Part shown: positions 1-10,232 of the stretch, one piece after another | How the letters are laid out: each line of letters opens with the position of its first letter | Numbering within the stretch: the first letter of the stretch is position 1 | Assembly: GCA_965200805.1 (NCBI GenBank) | Contig: OZ241384.1 | Coordinates: forward strand, 682,001-746,000 | Direction of reading: 5' to 3' | From: MPNP01 sp026709725 | GTDB lineage: Bacteria; Pseudomonadota; Alphaproteobacteria; Rhodobacterales; Rhodobacteraceae | DNA: 64,000 bases | The notes under the pieces: generated by a model | What the model saw: the letters and a program-made list of their open reading frames with translations, nothing else | Told to the model about the DNA's origin: nothing | Database searches by the model: none | Translations under genes and position numbers: made by a program

Positions 1-72
1 TCAAGACTGCCGGGGAAACCCCGAACAATCGGTGGGCAAAGACTGTGAAACCAGAGCGTGTTGAGTCGGACC

Positions 73-267
73 TCAGAACATCTCAAGGACGCTTGTAAGA
101 CCAAACCGGATGATTTGATCAATCAGGAAGAAGAAGATGGCGGTCAGGGTTGCCATCAAGAAGACGATTGCAGTCGTCACCAGAAGGTCTCGCCGGGTGG
201 TCCAGACGATTTTTGCGACCTCATGACGCACTTCCTGTGCAAACTTAAGTGGGTTGACCATTGCCAC
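73..267 (-). CDS. secE: Preprotein translocase subunit SecE
   Basis: SecE is the small essential clamp subunit of the SecYEG channel in the inner membrane. The protein is about 64 residues. It has an amphipathic N-terminal part, the conserved region around EVRHEVAKIVW followed by RRDLL, and one hydrophobic segment (TAIVFLMATLTAIFFFLIDQ), which is the single-TM form of the family. I start it at a GTG (265-267) because a GGAGG lies eight bases before it. An ATG two codons later is the alternative, and the longer reading upstream lacks family similarity. The gene follows tRNA-Trp on the same strand, the classic tRNA-Trp / secE / nusG order. nusG itself would lie beyond base 1; I see no start codon for it in the 72 bases available. 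Confidence 0.93.
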   Translation of the reverse strand: MAMVNPLKFAQEVRHEVAKIVWTTRRDLLVTTAIVFLMATLTAIFFFLIDQIIRFGLTSVLEMF

Positions 268-391
268 GCCGAATTCCTCCACCTGTCCAGATTTCCACAT
301 AACCCCCGTCCCCCTCGAATTCAAGATTGGGGTTCCATCCAGGGCAATGGGCAAGATACAGGACGCCCTCTATGGCCACGATTCATGATCC

Positions 392-467
392 TGGCAGGGG
401 TGGAGGGACTCGAACCCCCGACGCTCGGTTTTGGAGACCGATGCTCTACCGGCTGAGCTACACCCCT
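392..467 (-). tRNA. tRNA-Trp (CCA)
   Basis: On the minus strand the sequence folds as a complete 76-base tRNA. The acceptor stem AGGGGTG pairs with CACCCCT, the D-arm contains AGCTCAG, the anticodon stem TCGGT/ACCGA encloses loop CTCCAAA (anticodon CCA), and the T-loop is GGTTCGAGTCC. The discriminator base is G and the 3' CCA is encoded in the DNA (392-394). It lies about 125 bases upstream of secE on the same strand and is probably cotranscribed with it. Confidence 0.97.
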
Positions 468-1362
468 TTGCCGCCGCCCGCATACTGTGAAGCATGTCAA
501 TTGGCAAGTCAGGCATCAGATGTCCCCGCCGGAACAACCGCGTGATTGCGGTCAACATCGACGGCGGAACGCCCTCCCGCACTGCGACAAGGGGTCTTGA
601 TCAGCGCGCTGTGACCGAGCGAAAGCTGCTCCCGGGATCTGTCTGGACGAGCACACCATCATAACACCCCAATCAGCGATCAAAAATAGGGAAAAGACCC
701 GGCAGATCCCTGAATCTCCACTGGTAATCGTATCGATTCATCAAAGATAAAAATAACCCACCGGGTGAATGCAATGCGACACAAGACCGCGCTTCCCTTC
801 ACCATCACATTCGAGGACCCGGCCATCACGCCCCATGGCGGCCCATCCATGCCATTCCGGCCCCCTCCGGGCATGCCGGCCCGGCTCAGGATCCGCCGCG
901 ACCTCCCCAGGCCCAGGGCAGGGACAGGGAGGCAGACCGGACGCCCCACCCGCCGCACCCAGGGCTGGCATGACGGCCCGATGATCCTCACGATCACGCT
1001 GATGACCATCATCGCCCCTCCCTGTCATCACGGACAGGAACCGGGTCGCCGACACAGGCAGGCTGGAGGCCGACACCGCGCTTGCCAAACTCGTCCGCCG
1101 GGCCGAGCCGGCCCCCGGCATCTGTCCATCATGGGGGCCTCTCCAGGACATCACTCCGCAGGCGCTTCCCGGGGCCGGGGGCGGACCGTCCCCCAACCAT
1201 GATCCCTGATGGGCGCGCTCCATCCTCCCGGACATCATCATTGATTGGGCTCGAGGAGTTCCATGATGAGGCGGCAGGGAAGGAGCGGGAAGCGGGAACC
1301 GCCTCCATCCCGGCCCCGTCATCCCGAGACACGCCGCCCAGGGCCGTCCGGACGCGGCTGCC

Positions 1363-1416
1363 CATCGATCATCAGGGCCCCATCGATCATCAGGGCCCCA
1401 TCCTTCATCAGGGGAT
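1363..1416. repeat. 18-bp tandem repeat, about 2.5-3 copies
   Basis: The unit CATCGATCATCAGGGCCC occurs twice exactly (1363-1380 and 1381-1398). A third, diverged copy follows, with CCTTCATCAGGGG. It is part of the gene-free G+C-rich block. Confidence 0.9.
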
Positions 1417-1861
1417 GGGGCCGCCGTCAGGCGGGCGGGCGTGACCCACATCACCCTCGCCCTCCCGTGATGAAGGATGGGGACGCCACCCGCATCCCCA
1501 CCGGCAGGACGGACGCCGGGGCGACCGGGCGGGCCGCCCAACCCATCGTCACGGAGAGGGGGCGCCCGTCCCCATGCGCGGGGCGACCGGGCGATGATGG
1601 TGTTCGTCCCCGGGACCGGCATGATCGTCCCCCGCCCACAGGAGAACAGAGTGGGTGATGGTGAGGGGAGATGCGGGACGGCACTGTCCCGGCCTCCCTG
1701 GCCCTCCCCGGGGCGATCACCCCTGTCACGGTGCGCTCGGACACCGCCGGCGATCAGGCCGCCCTGATCCGTGACTGCAACCGCCCCGATGATCGGCCTG
1801 AAGCCCTGCAGCCCCATCCCAGATCACTCCGGCCAGATCACCTTGGGGGCCGCATCCCCTC

Positions 1862-1965
1862 CATCATCGGGGCCCTTCATCATCGGGGCCCTTCATCATC
1901 GGGGCCCTTCATCATCGGGGCCCTTCATCATCGGGGCCCTTCATCATCGGGGCCCTTCATCATCG
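1862..1965. repeat. 16-bp tandem repeat, 6.5 copies
   Basis: The unit CATCATCGGGGCCCTT repeats six times without change from 1862 to 1957, then half a unit follows. There are no spacers, so this is a minisatellite-like array and not CRISPR. The perfect identity of the copies implies recent expansion. Confidence 0.97.
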
Positions 1966-3122
1966 CCCGCACGCCATGACCGTCCGGCCCTGCATGAACA
2001 GGCCCGGGCGGCGATCATGGCCACCCGGCCCGGGGCGGGGCCGGCACCGGATGCCCATGGGCCGGACGAAGCGGGGGTCTCCCCTCTGTGATCTCCCTGG
2101 GCCGGGATTCCCCTTGTGACCGGCATGGCAGGGTGGCCATGGCGACCCCTCTGGCACGGATGAGGAGGTCCGCTTCGTCGCATCACGGATCCCGATTGAC
2201 CGGCTGGCGACCGGGACCGATGAGATCCTCAAAGAATCAACCATTGGGGGACCTGGGGCGACCGGACCACCGCCTTCCGGGTCCCCGCATCGGGATGATG
2301 GGAGGGGGTTGCGACCCATGGTCCGGCACCGGCTGAAGAGGGAGCCGCTGATGCTTCTGCTGCCGAAGCACCCACCGACGCGTCCCTGACAGATGGGAGC
2401 GTGGCCCCGACGATCCGGAGCCCAACCCCTGTGACGGATGGGGCCCCGCTTCCTGCATCAGCCATCTTCGCCCGGGCCCATGCCCCCAACGGATCGCCCT
2501 GCAGGACGGGGTCGCGCGGAGGACGCCCCGGGATCCATCATTGGGGGCGATCACGTCGGACTTCGCCGGTGGCAGGGTCCCCTCAGGCCCCATCGGGATG
2601 ATGAGTGGGGCGCCAATGCCCCCGGCTCCAGCGCGCATCCATCAGCCATACCATCATCGCCCTCGGTCAGTGGGTCTGATGTCCAAGGGGGTCTGATGCC
2701 CAAGGGGGTGTCATGGAGGGGGATCGTCCTTGACCGCTCCCTGTACCGGATCCGGATGAAACCCCAGGAGGAAGGGGCTTCCGCGTCCTCCTCATCAATG
2801 TCGCAGGCCGCCGTGTCCGTCATGCCCAGGGTTATCCATTTGGGCGTCGCCCTCTCCCTTCCCTGCGGGGGAACAGGCGGGATCCGGAAGGCCCCGGGCC
2901 GCATCGGCGAGATCCCCACCGCGCCCACCTGACCCCGGAATGGGCGGAATCGGATGCCCCTGAGCACCCCATCACACCCCGGCGGGCGGGAAAATCCCCC
3001 GGGCCGGCCCCGGCGGCGGGCTGGCTGGGCGAATCGGGGCGGGAATTCGGGAAAAACGGGCCCCGCGGCGGATTCGGGCGATTAGGTCGCTGATTTGGGT
3101 AACATGCATGCCCTTGACGGAC

Positions 3123-4205
3123 TCACGCATGTTCGTCCAAAGGTGTTACAGGCGCGCGGTTGATATACAAATTCTCTCGTCCCGCCCCGGCTTCCTCAAG
3201 GAACCCTTCAGCCGCGAGGGCTTTCAGGCAACAGCTGCTGTCTGACGCTTGGCAATATCTGCCCTGACCACATCAACTGATCCGGCAGCAGGGGTGCACA
3301 AGGATCAGTTCCGCCAGTTCCCTGGAACAGACCTTTGGCAATTGCTGTCGAATGCCGATGCCTGTCTGGTCAAGAATCTCTCGGATTGCGTGGATTTCCC
3401 TGTCGTCCATCGCGCCGTCTCCCTGACAGCCGCCAGCATGAAAAGTATCCATGACTCCCAGTCTCCGGGCGGTGACACCCAGAAGACGCCGGTGGTGGAG
3501 CGCCTTGTTCCGGATGACATATCGGCTGAGATAAAGGACAGGAATATCAAGCGGGCCCCTGTCGACAAGGTAAAGCAGGTTGAGAATATGTCCGGCCCGA
3601 CCATTTCCGTCGATAAGCGGGCGGATCGCCTCGAACTGATAATGCATCACCGCAAGACGAATCAGCGGATCAATGTCCTCGCTTTGGTGAATGCAACGCT
3701 CCCGTTTGGCAAACCCGCTTCGGAGAACATCCTCACCTTCCGGCGATGTGCAGATGACTTCTTGAATCACGTCATTCCCTAAAACCGTTCCCGGCGTTTT
3801 GCGAATATCCAGCTCTGCTCCCTTGATCGTTCGACACACTTCAACTGCGGTGGCGGTCGGGATCGGTCGATGTTTCAGCATCTCAAAACCACCGTGCAAT
3901 GCAGTGCGGCAGCGGAGAGCTCCCGGGTGACCGGGCCGGATTGATCTTTCGTATCATTGGCATAGCGGAGCAGACGGTCTGCTGTCGTGACCATGTTCTC
4001 GATCTCCGAGCTCGCCTGCGTTTCGAGGAGGGGAATTGAGTTGATCAGCGCTGCCTGGTTTGGGACCAGATCCCCGCACACACGGAGTTCTGTCAACGCC
4101 GACATGTGCGGTGATGCAACCCGGAAGAATGGCATATGTCTCAATCTCCGAAGCAGGAGGCGGATTCGGCAGGTCATTATGGGAGCGATGGGGATCAAAC
4201 AGCAT
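3123..4205 (-). pseudogene. Fic family protein, multiply frameshifted remnant
   Basis: Translated pieces in different minus-strand frames line up in order with a Fic/DOC adenylyltransferase of about 360 residues. From an ATG at 4203-4205 the N-terminus holds DLPNPPPASEIETYAIL. In a second frame come LVPNQAALINSIPLLETQAS and SEIENMVTT. A third frame holds the catalytic motif region MHYQFEAIRPLIDGNGRAGH. A fourth holds WESWILFMLAAVRETARWTT, then the third frame resumes, and two more shifts lead through IAKRQTAAV to a C-terminus ending at 3123. Intact Fic proteins AMPylate or otherwise modify target proteins, often as the toxin of a pair. With at least five frame changes this copy cannot be functional. 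The Fic motif is also altered: the final Arg of GNGRxxR is His. Confidence 0.85.
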
Positions 4206-4244
4206 GGTGATGTCTGCTGATTTTTTCGACATGCGCTCCGGGAG

Positions 4245-4301
4245 TGTCGATTGCATCGACATGTCACTCCAAAAGGTCGATTTATTCCGCATAAATCGAC
4301 C
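4245..4301. promoter_or_regulatory. Two perfect dyads upstream of the Fic remnant
   Basis: TGTCGAT-TGC-ATCGACA (4245-4261) and GGTCGATTTAT-TCCGC-ATAAATCGACC (4275-4301) are two adjacent perfect inverted repeats with related half-sites containing GTCGAT. They lie 40-96 bases before the start of the fic remnant, where a repressor operator would sit. The dyads are intact although the gene is not, so they may serve another promoter or be relics. Confidence 0.6.
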
Positions 4302-4422
4302 TGTCAGATCGCGGCAGGCAAATGAACAGGTAATCCTGATGCTGCGCGTCGGCATGCAGGCCTGTTTTGCTCAATTCGGATTCTGTCGTATCCGGTGACA
4401 GCTGCCGATGCATCCGCAATGG

Positions 4423-7400
4423 TTACGCAAGCGACCGGGTCTGACTTTCAGATGATTCCGTTTCCGCTGCCTGCGGTGTGTGAAGAGGTCCTCTTGGGAA
4501 CATCGCATAGTAAAAAACCGGAGCGGCAACGAGTGTCAGGATGGAGGCAAACAGGAGACCGCTCATTATCGTCACTGCCATTGAACGGAAGAAGGCATCG
4601 GCAAGAAGGGGTGACATGCCCAGAATTGTCGTTCCTGCGGCCAGAATAACCGGTCGCAATCGTGAAACCGAAGCATTGACAATCACGTCAGCGAGTCGCC
4701 AGCCGGGCCTCTCATGGCGCACGATGTTGATCTCTTCAACCAGAACGATACCATTCTTGACCAGCATTCCAGAGAGCGACAGGAGCCCGAGAAGCGCGGT
4801 GAATGTGAAGGGCAGACCGGTGCCGAGCAGGCCAAGAACCACGCCGTTGACCGACATCGGCACGAGGAGCCAGATGATCAGGGGTTGGCGAAGCGCGTTG
4901 TACAGCAACACTGATATCAGAACCATGACCAGAAGACTGATGGGGAGTTGGGCACCAAGGGACATCTGGGCATCCCGTGAACTCTCGTATTCCCCGCCCC
5001 ATTCCATCCGGTATCCTAGCGGGATTGACATTCTGTCAATCACCTCCTGAATTTCGTTCTGGACCTCAGAAGCAACCTTGCCAACAGCAATATCGGCACC
5101 CACGGTGATTGTGAAAACGCGATCACGGCGCATCATCAATGTATTCTGTCCCTCAAAGACCAAACCGTCAATGACCTGTTCGAGCGGGATCAGCTGGTTG
5201 ATCGACCCTGAATAAATCAACTGATCCATCAGCCCAGCATCGTTCTGCTGGCCGGCACGCATCCGAATCGGAATCTGGCGTTCACCCTCCCGAAACACCC
5301 CAACCTGGATTCCTTCCGTTGCATATTCCAGGACCTCGGTGACATCGTCACGGGTAATCCCGACCGCTTGAGCACGGTCAAACGCATAGTCCGGTCGCAA
5401 CACCTGCTCCATCTCGCGCCAGTCAATGCGTGCGTTGCGGATGTGTTGGGTCGCTGTGGTGATTTTGCTAATGGCTTCCTCGGCGAGATCCCGCAAAACA
5501 AGCGGGTCAGGACCGGAGAATCGGACTTCAATCGGTGCGCCGCCGCCAGGTCCGAATGCAAGCCGTTTTGAGATGAACTCGGCATGAGGCAGGTTTTCCC
5601 AGGCAAATGCATCAAGACTCGCGATCAATGGACTGATGGCATCAAGCGTTCGGGTCCGCACAATCATATGTCCGTAAGATGGGTTGGAGCCCTCGGGTTG
5701 ATAGGTCAGCATGAATCGCGATGCTCCCTGCCCGGCAAAGGTCACATGCGAGACCACATCATCCTGCCTTGAGAGAAAGTCCTCAAGGACAGCAAGGTCA
5801 TGTGCGGTGGTGTGAATGGAGGCACCCTGCGTCAGTTTGTAATCAATGAAGAGCAGGGGTGTGTTGCTGTCCGGAAAAAACTGCTGCCTGATGTTGCCGA
5901 ACAGCATCACAGACGCCACGGTCACCCCAATCAGCAACGGAATGATCAGCCACCAGATTTTGAGGCAGAAACGCAAAAATCCGCCATAGAGCCGAAATAG
6001 AAAATGACTGTAGACCGCATCGGAGACTTCCGACCGCCGGGCAAACAGATAGTGTCCGAGCAGCGGTGTCACTGTTAATGCGAGGACCCAGGAAAGGAGC
6101 AGCGAGATGACAATCACCGCAAACAGGGAGAACAGGTATTCACCCGTTGCATCCGGACTCAGACCGATGCCGGCGAATGCCATAATGCCAATCACTGTCG
6201 CTCCGAGCAGCGGAATCTGGGTCTTCGCCACTGCGTCACCGGCTGCATCCCCGGACGACTTTCCCCGCTGCATGCCGATCTGCATACCCTCGGCAACAAC
6301 AATGGCATTGTCAACCAGCATACCCATGGCGATGATGAGGGCTCCGAGCGAGATGCGTTCCATCTCAATCGAAAACACACCCATCAAAAACAGCGTCCCC
6401 AGAACAGTCAGCAACAGGGTTGATCCAACCACAATCGCAGATCTCCATCCCATAAACAGTGTGAGCACCACAACAACGATGCCAAGCGACATGATGAGAT
6501 TCTCGAGAAAGTCATTTGATGCCTTCTCAACCACGAGATGCTGCTGATAGATTGGATGCAACTCTGCACCGACCGGAAACCGCTTGAGCAGTGCTGATAA
6601 CCTGGCATCAACACGATGTCCGACATCAACGATGTTCTCGGTACTGAGACCGGCGACGCCAAGAGTAAACGCCTCCTGGCCATTATAGCGAATCAACAGG
6701 TTTGGATGACTTTCCCGTGCCCTGTAGACACTGGCAAAATCACCGATATTGACAAGTCTCCCATTCACACCCACCAGCAGGCCGGCGATTTCATCAACGG
6801 AATTACGACCGACGGGTCGCTGAATCAGGACCCGACCATCGCTGTTCTGGATTGATCCGCCGGACCGGACTGAGTCAGCCTGAGCCACAGCACTCCGGAT
6901 CGCAGACGGTGGGACATTGAGATTGGCCGCGAGGGCCGCATCCGGTTCGACAAAGATGACCTCCTCCGGCAGCCCTTCGACACTGACATCTGCCACCCCG
7001 GCAACCGTGAGCAGCTCAAGACGCAGAAAAGTGGCAAGCGCATGAATCTCCCGTTCCGTGAACCCCGGTGTGGTCACAGCGTAATAGAGCCCGTAGACAT
7101 CCCCGTAACCGTCATTGACCTGCGGCGGCGATGCCCCGCTTGGCAAGCGTGCTTCGGCGACTCGATGCCTCAGCTTGGTCCAGATCTCAGGCAGCTCTTC
7201 ACCATCATGGTGATCTTTGATATCAACCGAAATGATCGACAGGCCCGGCTGGTTGGTTGACCGGATTTCGGCAACCTCGCTCATCTTCTGTATTTCGGAT
7301 TCGATCGGTTCAGAGACTTCGTGGGCAACCTCTTGGGCCGACGAACCTGCATATTGCGTTACAACAACAGCTGTTTTGATCGTAAAAGCGGGATCTTCAA

Positions 7401-7503
7401 GGCGACCGAGCGATGAGAACCCCCACCATCCCCCGCCAAGGCAAATCAGAACGAGAATCCAGATATAGATCGGCCGATCAATGGACACACGGGCAATATT
7501 CAC
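4423..7503 (-). CDS. RND efflux transporter permease (AcrB-like)
   Basis: This is the inner-membrane proton-driven pump of a tripartite RND efflux system. Its 1026 residues are the normal length for the family, with the expected two-fold repeat: a TM helix at residues 12-30, a large periplasmic loop, a block of helices from about 335 to 540, a second large loop, and a final block from about 840 to 1010. The relay region in TM4 reads GMLVDNAIVVAEG (about 394-406), where AcrB has Asp-Asp; the Asp-Asn form is common in other RND branches. The C-terminal half has GMLVKNGIVLVEEIN and AVTIMSGLLFA. It starts 11 bases after the adaptor gene on the same strand, so the two form an operon. No outer-membrane channel gene is nearby, so a TolC-like partner must be encoded elsewhere. 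Substrate unknown. Confidence 0.92.
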   Translation of the reverse strand: MNIARVSIDRPIYIWILVLICLGGGWWGFSSLGRLEDPAFTIKTAVVVTQYAGSSAQEVAHEVSEPIESEIQKMSEVAEIRSTNQPGLSIISVDIKDHHDGEELPEIWTKLRHRVAEARLPSGASPPQVNDGYGDVYGLYYAVTTPGFTEREIHALATFLRLELLTVAGVADVSVEGLPEEVIFVEPDAALAANLNVPPSAIRSAVAQADSVRSGGSIQNSDGRVLIQRPVGRNSVDEIAGLLVGVNGRLVNIGDFASVYRARESHPNLLIRYNGQEAFTLGVAGLSTENIVDVGHRVDARLSALLKRFPVGAELHPIYQQHLVVEKASNDFLENLIMSLGIVVVVLTLFMGWRSAIVVGSTLLLTVLGTLFLMGVFSIEMERISLGALIIAMGMLVDNAIVVAEGMQIGMQRGKSSGDAAGDAVAKTQIPLLGATVIGIMAFAGIGLSPDATGEYLFSLFAVIVISLLLSWVLALTVTPLLGHYLFARRSEVSDAVYSHFLFRLYGGFLRFCLKIWWLIIPLLIGVTVASVMLFGNIRQQFFPDSNTPLLFIDYKLTQGASIHTTAHDLAVLEDFLSRQDDVVSHVTFAGQGASRFMLTYQPEGSNPSYGHMIVRTRTLDAISPLIASLDAFAWENLPHAEFISKRLAFGPGGGAPIEVRFSGPDPLVLRDLAEEAISKITTATQHIRNARIDWREMEQVLRPDYAFDRAQAVGITRDDVTEVLEYATEGIQVGVFREGERQIPIRMRAGQQNDAGLMDQLIYSGSINQLIPLEQVIDGLVFEGQNTLMMRRDRVFTITVGADIAVGKVASEVQNEIQEVIDRMSIPLGYRMEWGGEYESSRDAQMSLGAQLPISLLVMVLISVLLYNALRQPLIIWLLVPMSVNGVVLGLLGTGLPFTFTALLGLLSLSGMLVKNGIVLVEEINIVRHERPGWRLADVIVNASVSRLRPVILAAGTTILGMSPLLADAFFRSMAVTIMSGLLFASILTLVAAPVFYYAMFPRGPLHTPQAAETESSESQTRSLA

Positions 7504-7514
7504 TCCGGTCGCCC

Positions 7515-8669
7515 CTACTCATCAAATCCGGAAAATCGCCTGACCCGTTCACCCTCACCAAGCAATGCACCACCACTTGCGATAATTTCCTGCCCGGAGA
7601 CCAGACCGGAAATCACTTGCACACCACCCGCCGATGTCGGTTCGATCACCACCGGAACGCGGGACACGATACCGGTCTCGTTGCCATCCGCCTCAAACAC
7701 CATCACATGCGGAGTGCTGTCGTTTGCCGCGACAATTGCCGAAAGAGGTATGCTGAGACTGTCCTCCCTGGTCCGAATACGGACATTCACCTCGACTGAA
7801 GATCCCGGCAGAATCAGCTGGCCTGCGGGCGGGGTCAGGCCGAGGGTAATCTGAAATGTCTGACCGATCTCCGAGGTCTCAGCGTTGAATTCACGAATCT
7901 CAAGGGGAAATACCGCGTCAATTGAAGGGAATCTGGCTGTCAATTCATATTCGGAATCCTGTCCGGCTTTCTGGATAAGGATCTCGGGGACCTCAATCTC
8001 AATCCTGAGTTCGGACATGTCATGAAGTCTGACCACAGGCGTGCCAGAGGCAATCGTTGTGAAGTTTGTCGTGTAACGCTGAGCCACAAGGGCTTCAAAT
8101 GGGGCATTCAATGTGGACTGACGCAATGCCCGTTCCACCCTGCCAACCCTGACTGCGGCCAGACGTGCCTGTGTCTCGGCATCCTCAACCTCCACACGGC
8201 TGACTGCGGTTGCCTGGAGTTCCCTGTAACGGGCATAGTTTCGCTCCACCCGCTCCTGTTCAATCCGCGCCTCCTCCAGGTCAAGTTCGAACGGTCCGGG
8301 GTCAAGCCGTGCAATCAACTCACCTGTCCTGAGCCGGGATCCCTCAGTCACTGGAAATTCAATGATCTGACCGGTCACCTGGAACGCAAGATCGACAGTC
8401 TGCCTGGCTGCCACCCGACCATAAAATCGACGCTCAATCGTCCCGGCCTGCAGCTCGACCGGTACGACCTTTGCCCATCTCAGTTCGCTGTCCTCGGCCT
8501 GTGCACGTGACAGAGTCAATGATGACGCAGCGACTGCGAAAACAAGGAACGGAATGACGGTGCTGTGGCACGGTGCACTGAACAACGATCCAACGACACC
8601 CCACGGTAACCGCAACACTTTCCGGGTGTCGCATCGAAATCTCAAGGAATGGAGAATCCGGCCGGTCAT
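7515..8669 (-). CDS. RND efflux periplasmic adaptor subunit (MFP)
   Basis: This is the membrane-fusion protein linking the RND pump to an outer-membrane channel. I start it at the ATG at 8667-8669, which gives 384 residues, the usual length, and has GGAAGG nine bases upstream; the open frame runs further up but without support. The N-terminus is hydrophobic and ends in a signal-peptide-like stretch (FLVFAVAASSLTLSRAQAED). Then come the lipoyl half-motifs (GRVAARQTVDLAFQVTGQI and APFEALVAQRYTT), an alpha-helical hairpin (LEEARIEQERVERNYARYRE), and the beta-barrel and membrane-proximal domains ending with ALLGEGERVRRF. It precedes the pump gene by 11 bases. Confidence 0.9.
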   Translation of the reverse strand: MTGRILHSLRFRCDTRKVLRLPWGVVGSLFSAPCHSTVIPFLVFAVAASSLTLSRAQAEDSELRWAKVVPVELQAGTIERRFYGRVAARQTVDLAFQVTGQIIEFPVTEGSRLRTGELIARLDPGPFELDLEEARIEQERVERNYARYRELQATAVSRVEVEDAETQARLAAVRVGRVERALRQSTLNAPFEALVAQRYTTNFTTIASGTPVVRLHDMSELRIEIEVPEILIQKAGQDSEYELTARFPSIDAVFPLEIREFNAETSEIGQTFQITLGLTPPAGQLILPGSSVEVNVRIRTREDSLSIPLSAIVAANDSTPHVMVFEADGNETGIVSRVPVVIEPTSAGGVQVISGLVSGQEIIASGGALLGEGERVRRFSGFDE

Positions 8670-9150
8670 GCCTCTGCACCTTCCCACGCTTCGGGCAGGG
8701 CCATCTTCGTGCCGGGGGATAATATCTGTCATTTGCTCAATCAGGCCAGGAGATTGTCGTTCACGCAAGCGTGATCTGCACGAAATCCGCACCGCATTGC
8801 AATACCGGAAGTCACTTCGGTGAGCAATTCTGGCAACAGACCGCAATCATGTTCAGCCTTCATCGGAATTCGGGAAAAATCATGCTCGACACGGCTCTTC
8901 GATACATGAATCTGGATTGGGGGCAAGGACTGAATCGGTTTTGTGCAATAATGCCGAGGAACAGCATCGCCAATGCATCCTGATTGCAAGAGCACTATCG
9001 CGGGCCATCTGAACTGTGGTCGAGCCAACGCCCGGCGTCAGCTGAAGGGTCAAGCCCTGTCCGAAGTCGTGGGGCCCGGACCGAATTCTGTCGGATTGCC
9101 GCTCCCGCATCTCTCCGATGTGCGGCAGCCAACAGGTGTCCGGCGCCCCA
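8670..9150. other. Intergenic, no gene recognised
   Basis: This lies between the adaptor start and the end of the next SDR gene, both on the minus strand. Short frames exist but match nothing I know. It presumably carries the promoter of the efflux operon. Confidence 0.5.
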
Positions 9151-9993
9151 TTATCCACCACGATCACACGACAACTGAGGTTGGAGCTGTGCCTCGAACG
9201 CAGCCGCCCAGTCCGGATGCCAGCGCGAGAGTGGCGGCCGATTGTCAATGATATCATGTGTGGCCCAGGCCATCCGCTTTGCATCAAGTTCGAGCGTGAC
9301 CTCATTGTCTGGACAGGTGATGTAGAAATCCCCCCTCTCCAGACGCGGCAACATGTATTCAACCAGTTCCTCCGGCATCCAGCCACCCGGGTCAGGCTTG
9401 TGGGGACCCGTGATCGTAAAACCGGGGACCAGAAGATGAGCGGTTATGAGACAGCCATCAATCATGCGCAGCCGATGCTGGAGCTGTTCGGTATATGTCT
9501 TGAGAGCGGATTTGGTGACATTGTAGATCACGTTGCCCGGCGGGTTGGTAATTCCCTGTTTCGATCCCGTGTTAAGGATAACACCGGGCGCACCACCGTC
9601 GATCATCCGGGGCAGGAATGCCCGCTCCGCATAGACCGCAGACCAGAAATTGATCGCCATGGTCCCGTGCCAGCTCTCCAGACTCTCGTCATCACTCCCC
9701 GCCACCCGAATCGCGGCATTGTTCATCAGAAAATGGACCTGCCCAAATTCTCCAAAACATGTTGCGGCGAGTTCCTCAACAGCATCCCTGTTCGCAACAT
9801 CCATCTCCCGGACAAGCGATGGGCCGTCAAGACTGGCCGCTGTTTCCCGCAGCCCGTCGCCATTGCAATCGACGAGCACGACCCGCATCCCCCGGAGTGA
9901 GAGAGCGTGGGCCGTGGCACGACCGATGCCAGATGCCGCACCGGTAATGACAGCCACCCTGCCGTCACTCAATGCCGGATGTGTCATAGTCAT
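9151..9993 (-). CDS. SDR family NAD(P)-dependent oxidoreductase
   Basis: A classical short-chain dehydrogenase/reductase of 280 residues. The Rossmann glycine motif TGAASGIG is at 17-24, NNAA at 91-94, and the catalytic residues are Ser144, Tyr157 and Lys161 (YNVTK). An acidic Asp42 at the end of the second strand (VVLVDCN) favours NAD over NADP. The C-terminus is longer than the 250-residue minimum and includes WMPEELVEYML and a tail rich in Trp and Pro (RWHPDWAAAFEAQL). Substrate cannot be told; the gene stands alone on the minus strand. Confidence 0.88.
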   Translation of the reverse strand: MTMTHPALSDGRVAVITGAASGIGRATAHALSLRGMRVVLVDCNGDGLRETAASLDGPSLVREMDVANRDAVEELAATCFGEFGQVHFLMNNAAIRVAGSDDESLESWHGTMAINFWSAVYAERAFLPRMIDGGAPGVILNTGSKQGITNPPGNVIYNVTKSALKTYTEQLQHRLRMIDGCLITAHLLVPGFTITGPHKPDPGGWMPEELVEYMLPRLERGDFYITCPDNEVTLELDAKRMAWATHDIIDNRPPLSRWHPDWAAAFEAQLQPQLSCDRGG

Positions 9994-10232
9994 GTCCTTC
10001 AGCTACCAAGAGAGCGGTCATGGCGTTCGTCATGCCCAGATTGACGTAGAGACCTGATGCATAACTCCTCACAGACCGTCCATGGGACAAAATCAACCCG
10101 GATGCAATGTCGAAACCCTTGCCGGGCCCAGCCTGTCTGACGCAGCCGGATCAGAAATCTCTGCATGAAACGCACAGCATCCAGGTGCAGGGCACGGGAG
10201 AGCAAGACATGGATCGCCGTCCTGACCGTTCC

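Larger units (their letters stand above)
468..3122. other. Gene-free G+C-rich block with tandem repeats
   Basis: I see no credible gene in these 2.65 kb. Open frames exist on both strands, but they translate to low-complexity peptides rich in His, Arg, Gly, Pro and Ser that arise from short DNA repeats, and none resembles a protein family. From about 745 to 3100 the DNA is distinctly richer in G and C than the genes around it, with runs such as GGGGCCC and ATCATC. The block is bounded by roughly inverted copies of one motif: AATCAGCGATC at 671-681 and its reverse-complement form GGTCGCTGATT at 3085-3095. It may therefore be one large non-autonomous element, but I could not find a target-site duplication. 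Confidence 0.6.

Noticed and set aside
1..72. Start of nusG after secE
   Set aside because: No start codon in a usable frame is visible on the minus strand in these bases; nusG probably begins beyond the window.
741..2967. Several open frames of 100-360 codons on both strands
   Set aside because: They translate DNA minisatellites into His/Arg/Gly/Pro/Ser-rich peptides, overlap each other in many frames and match no protein family.
3123..4205. Functional Fic toxin-antitoxin module
   Set aside because: At least five frame changes and a changed Fic motif rule out an active protein.
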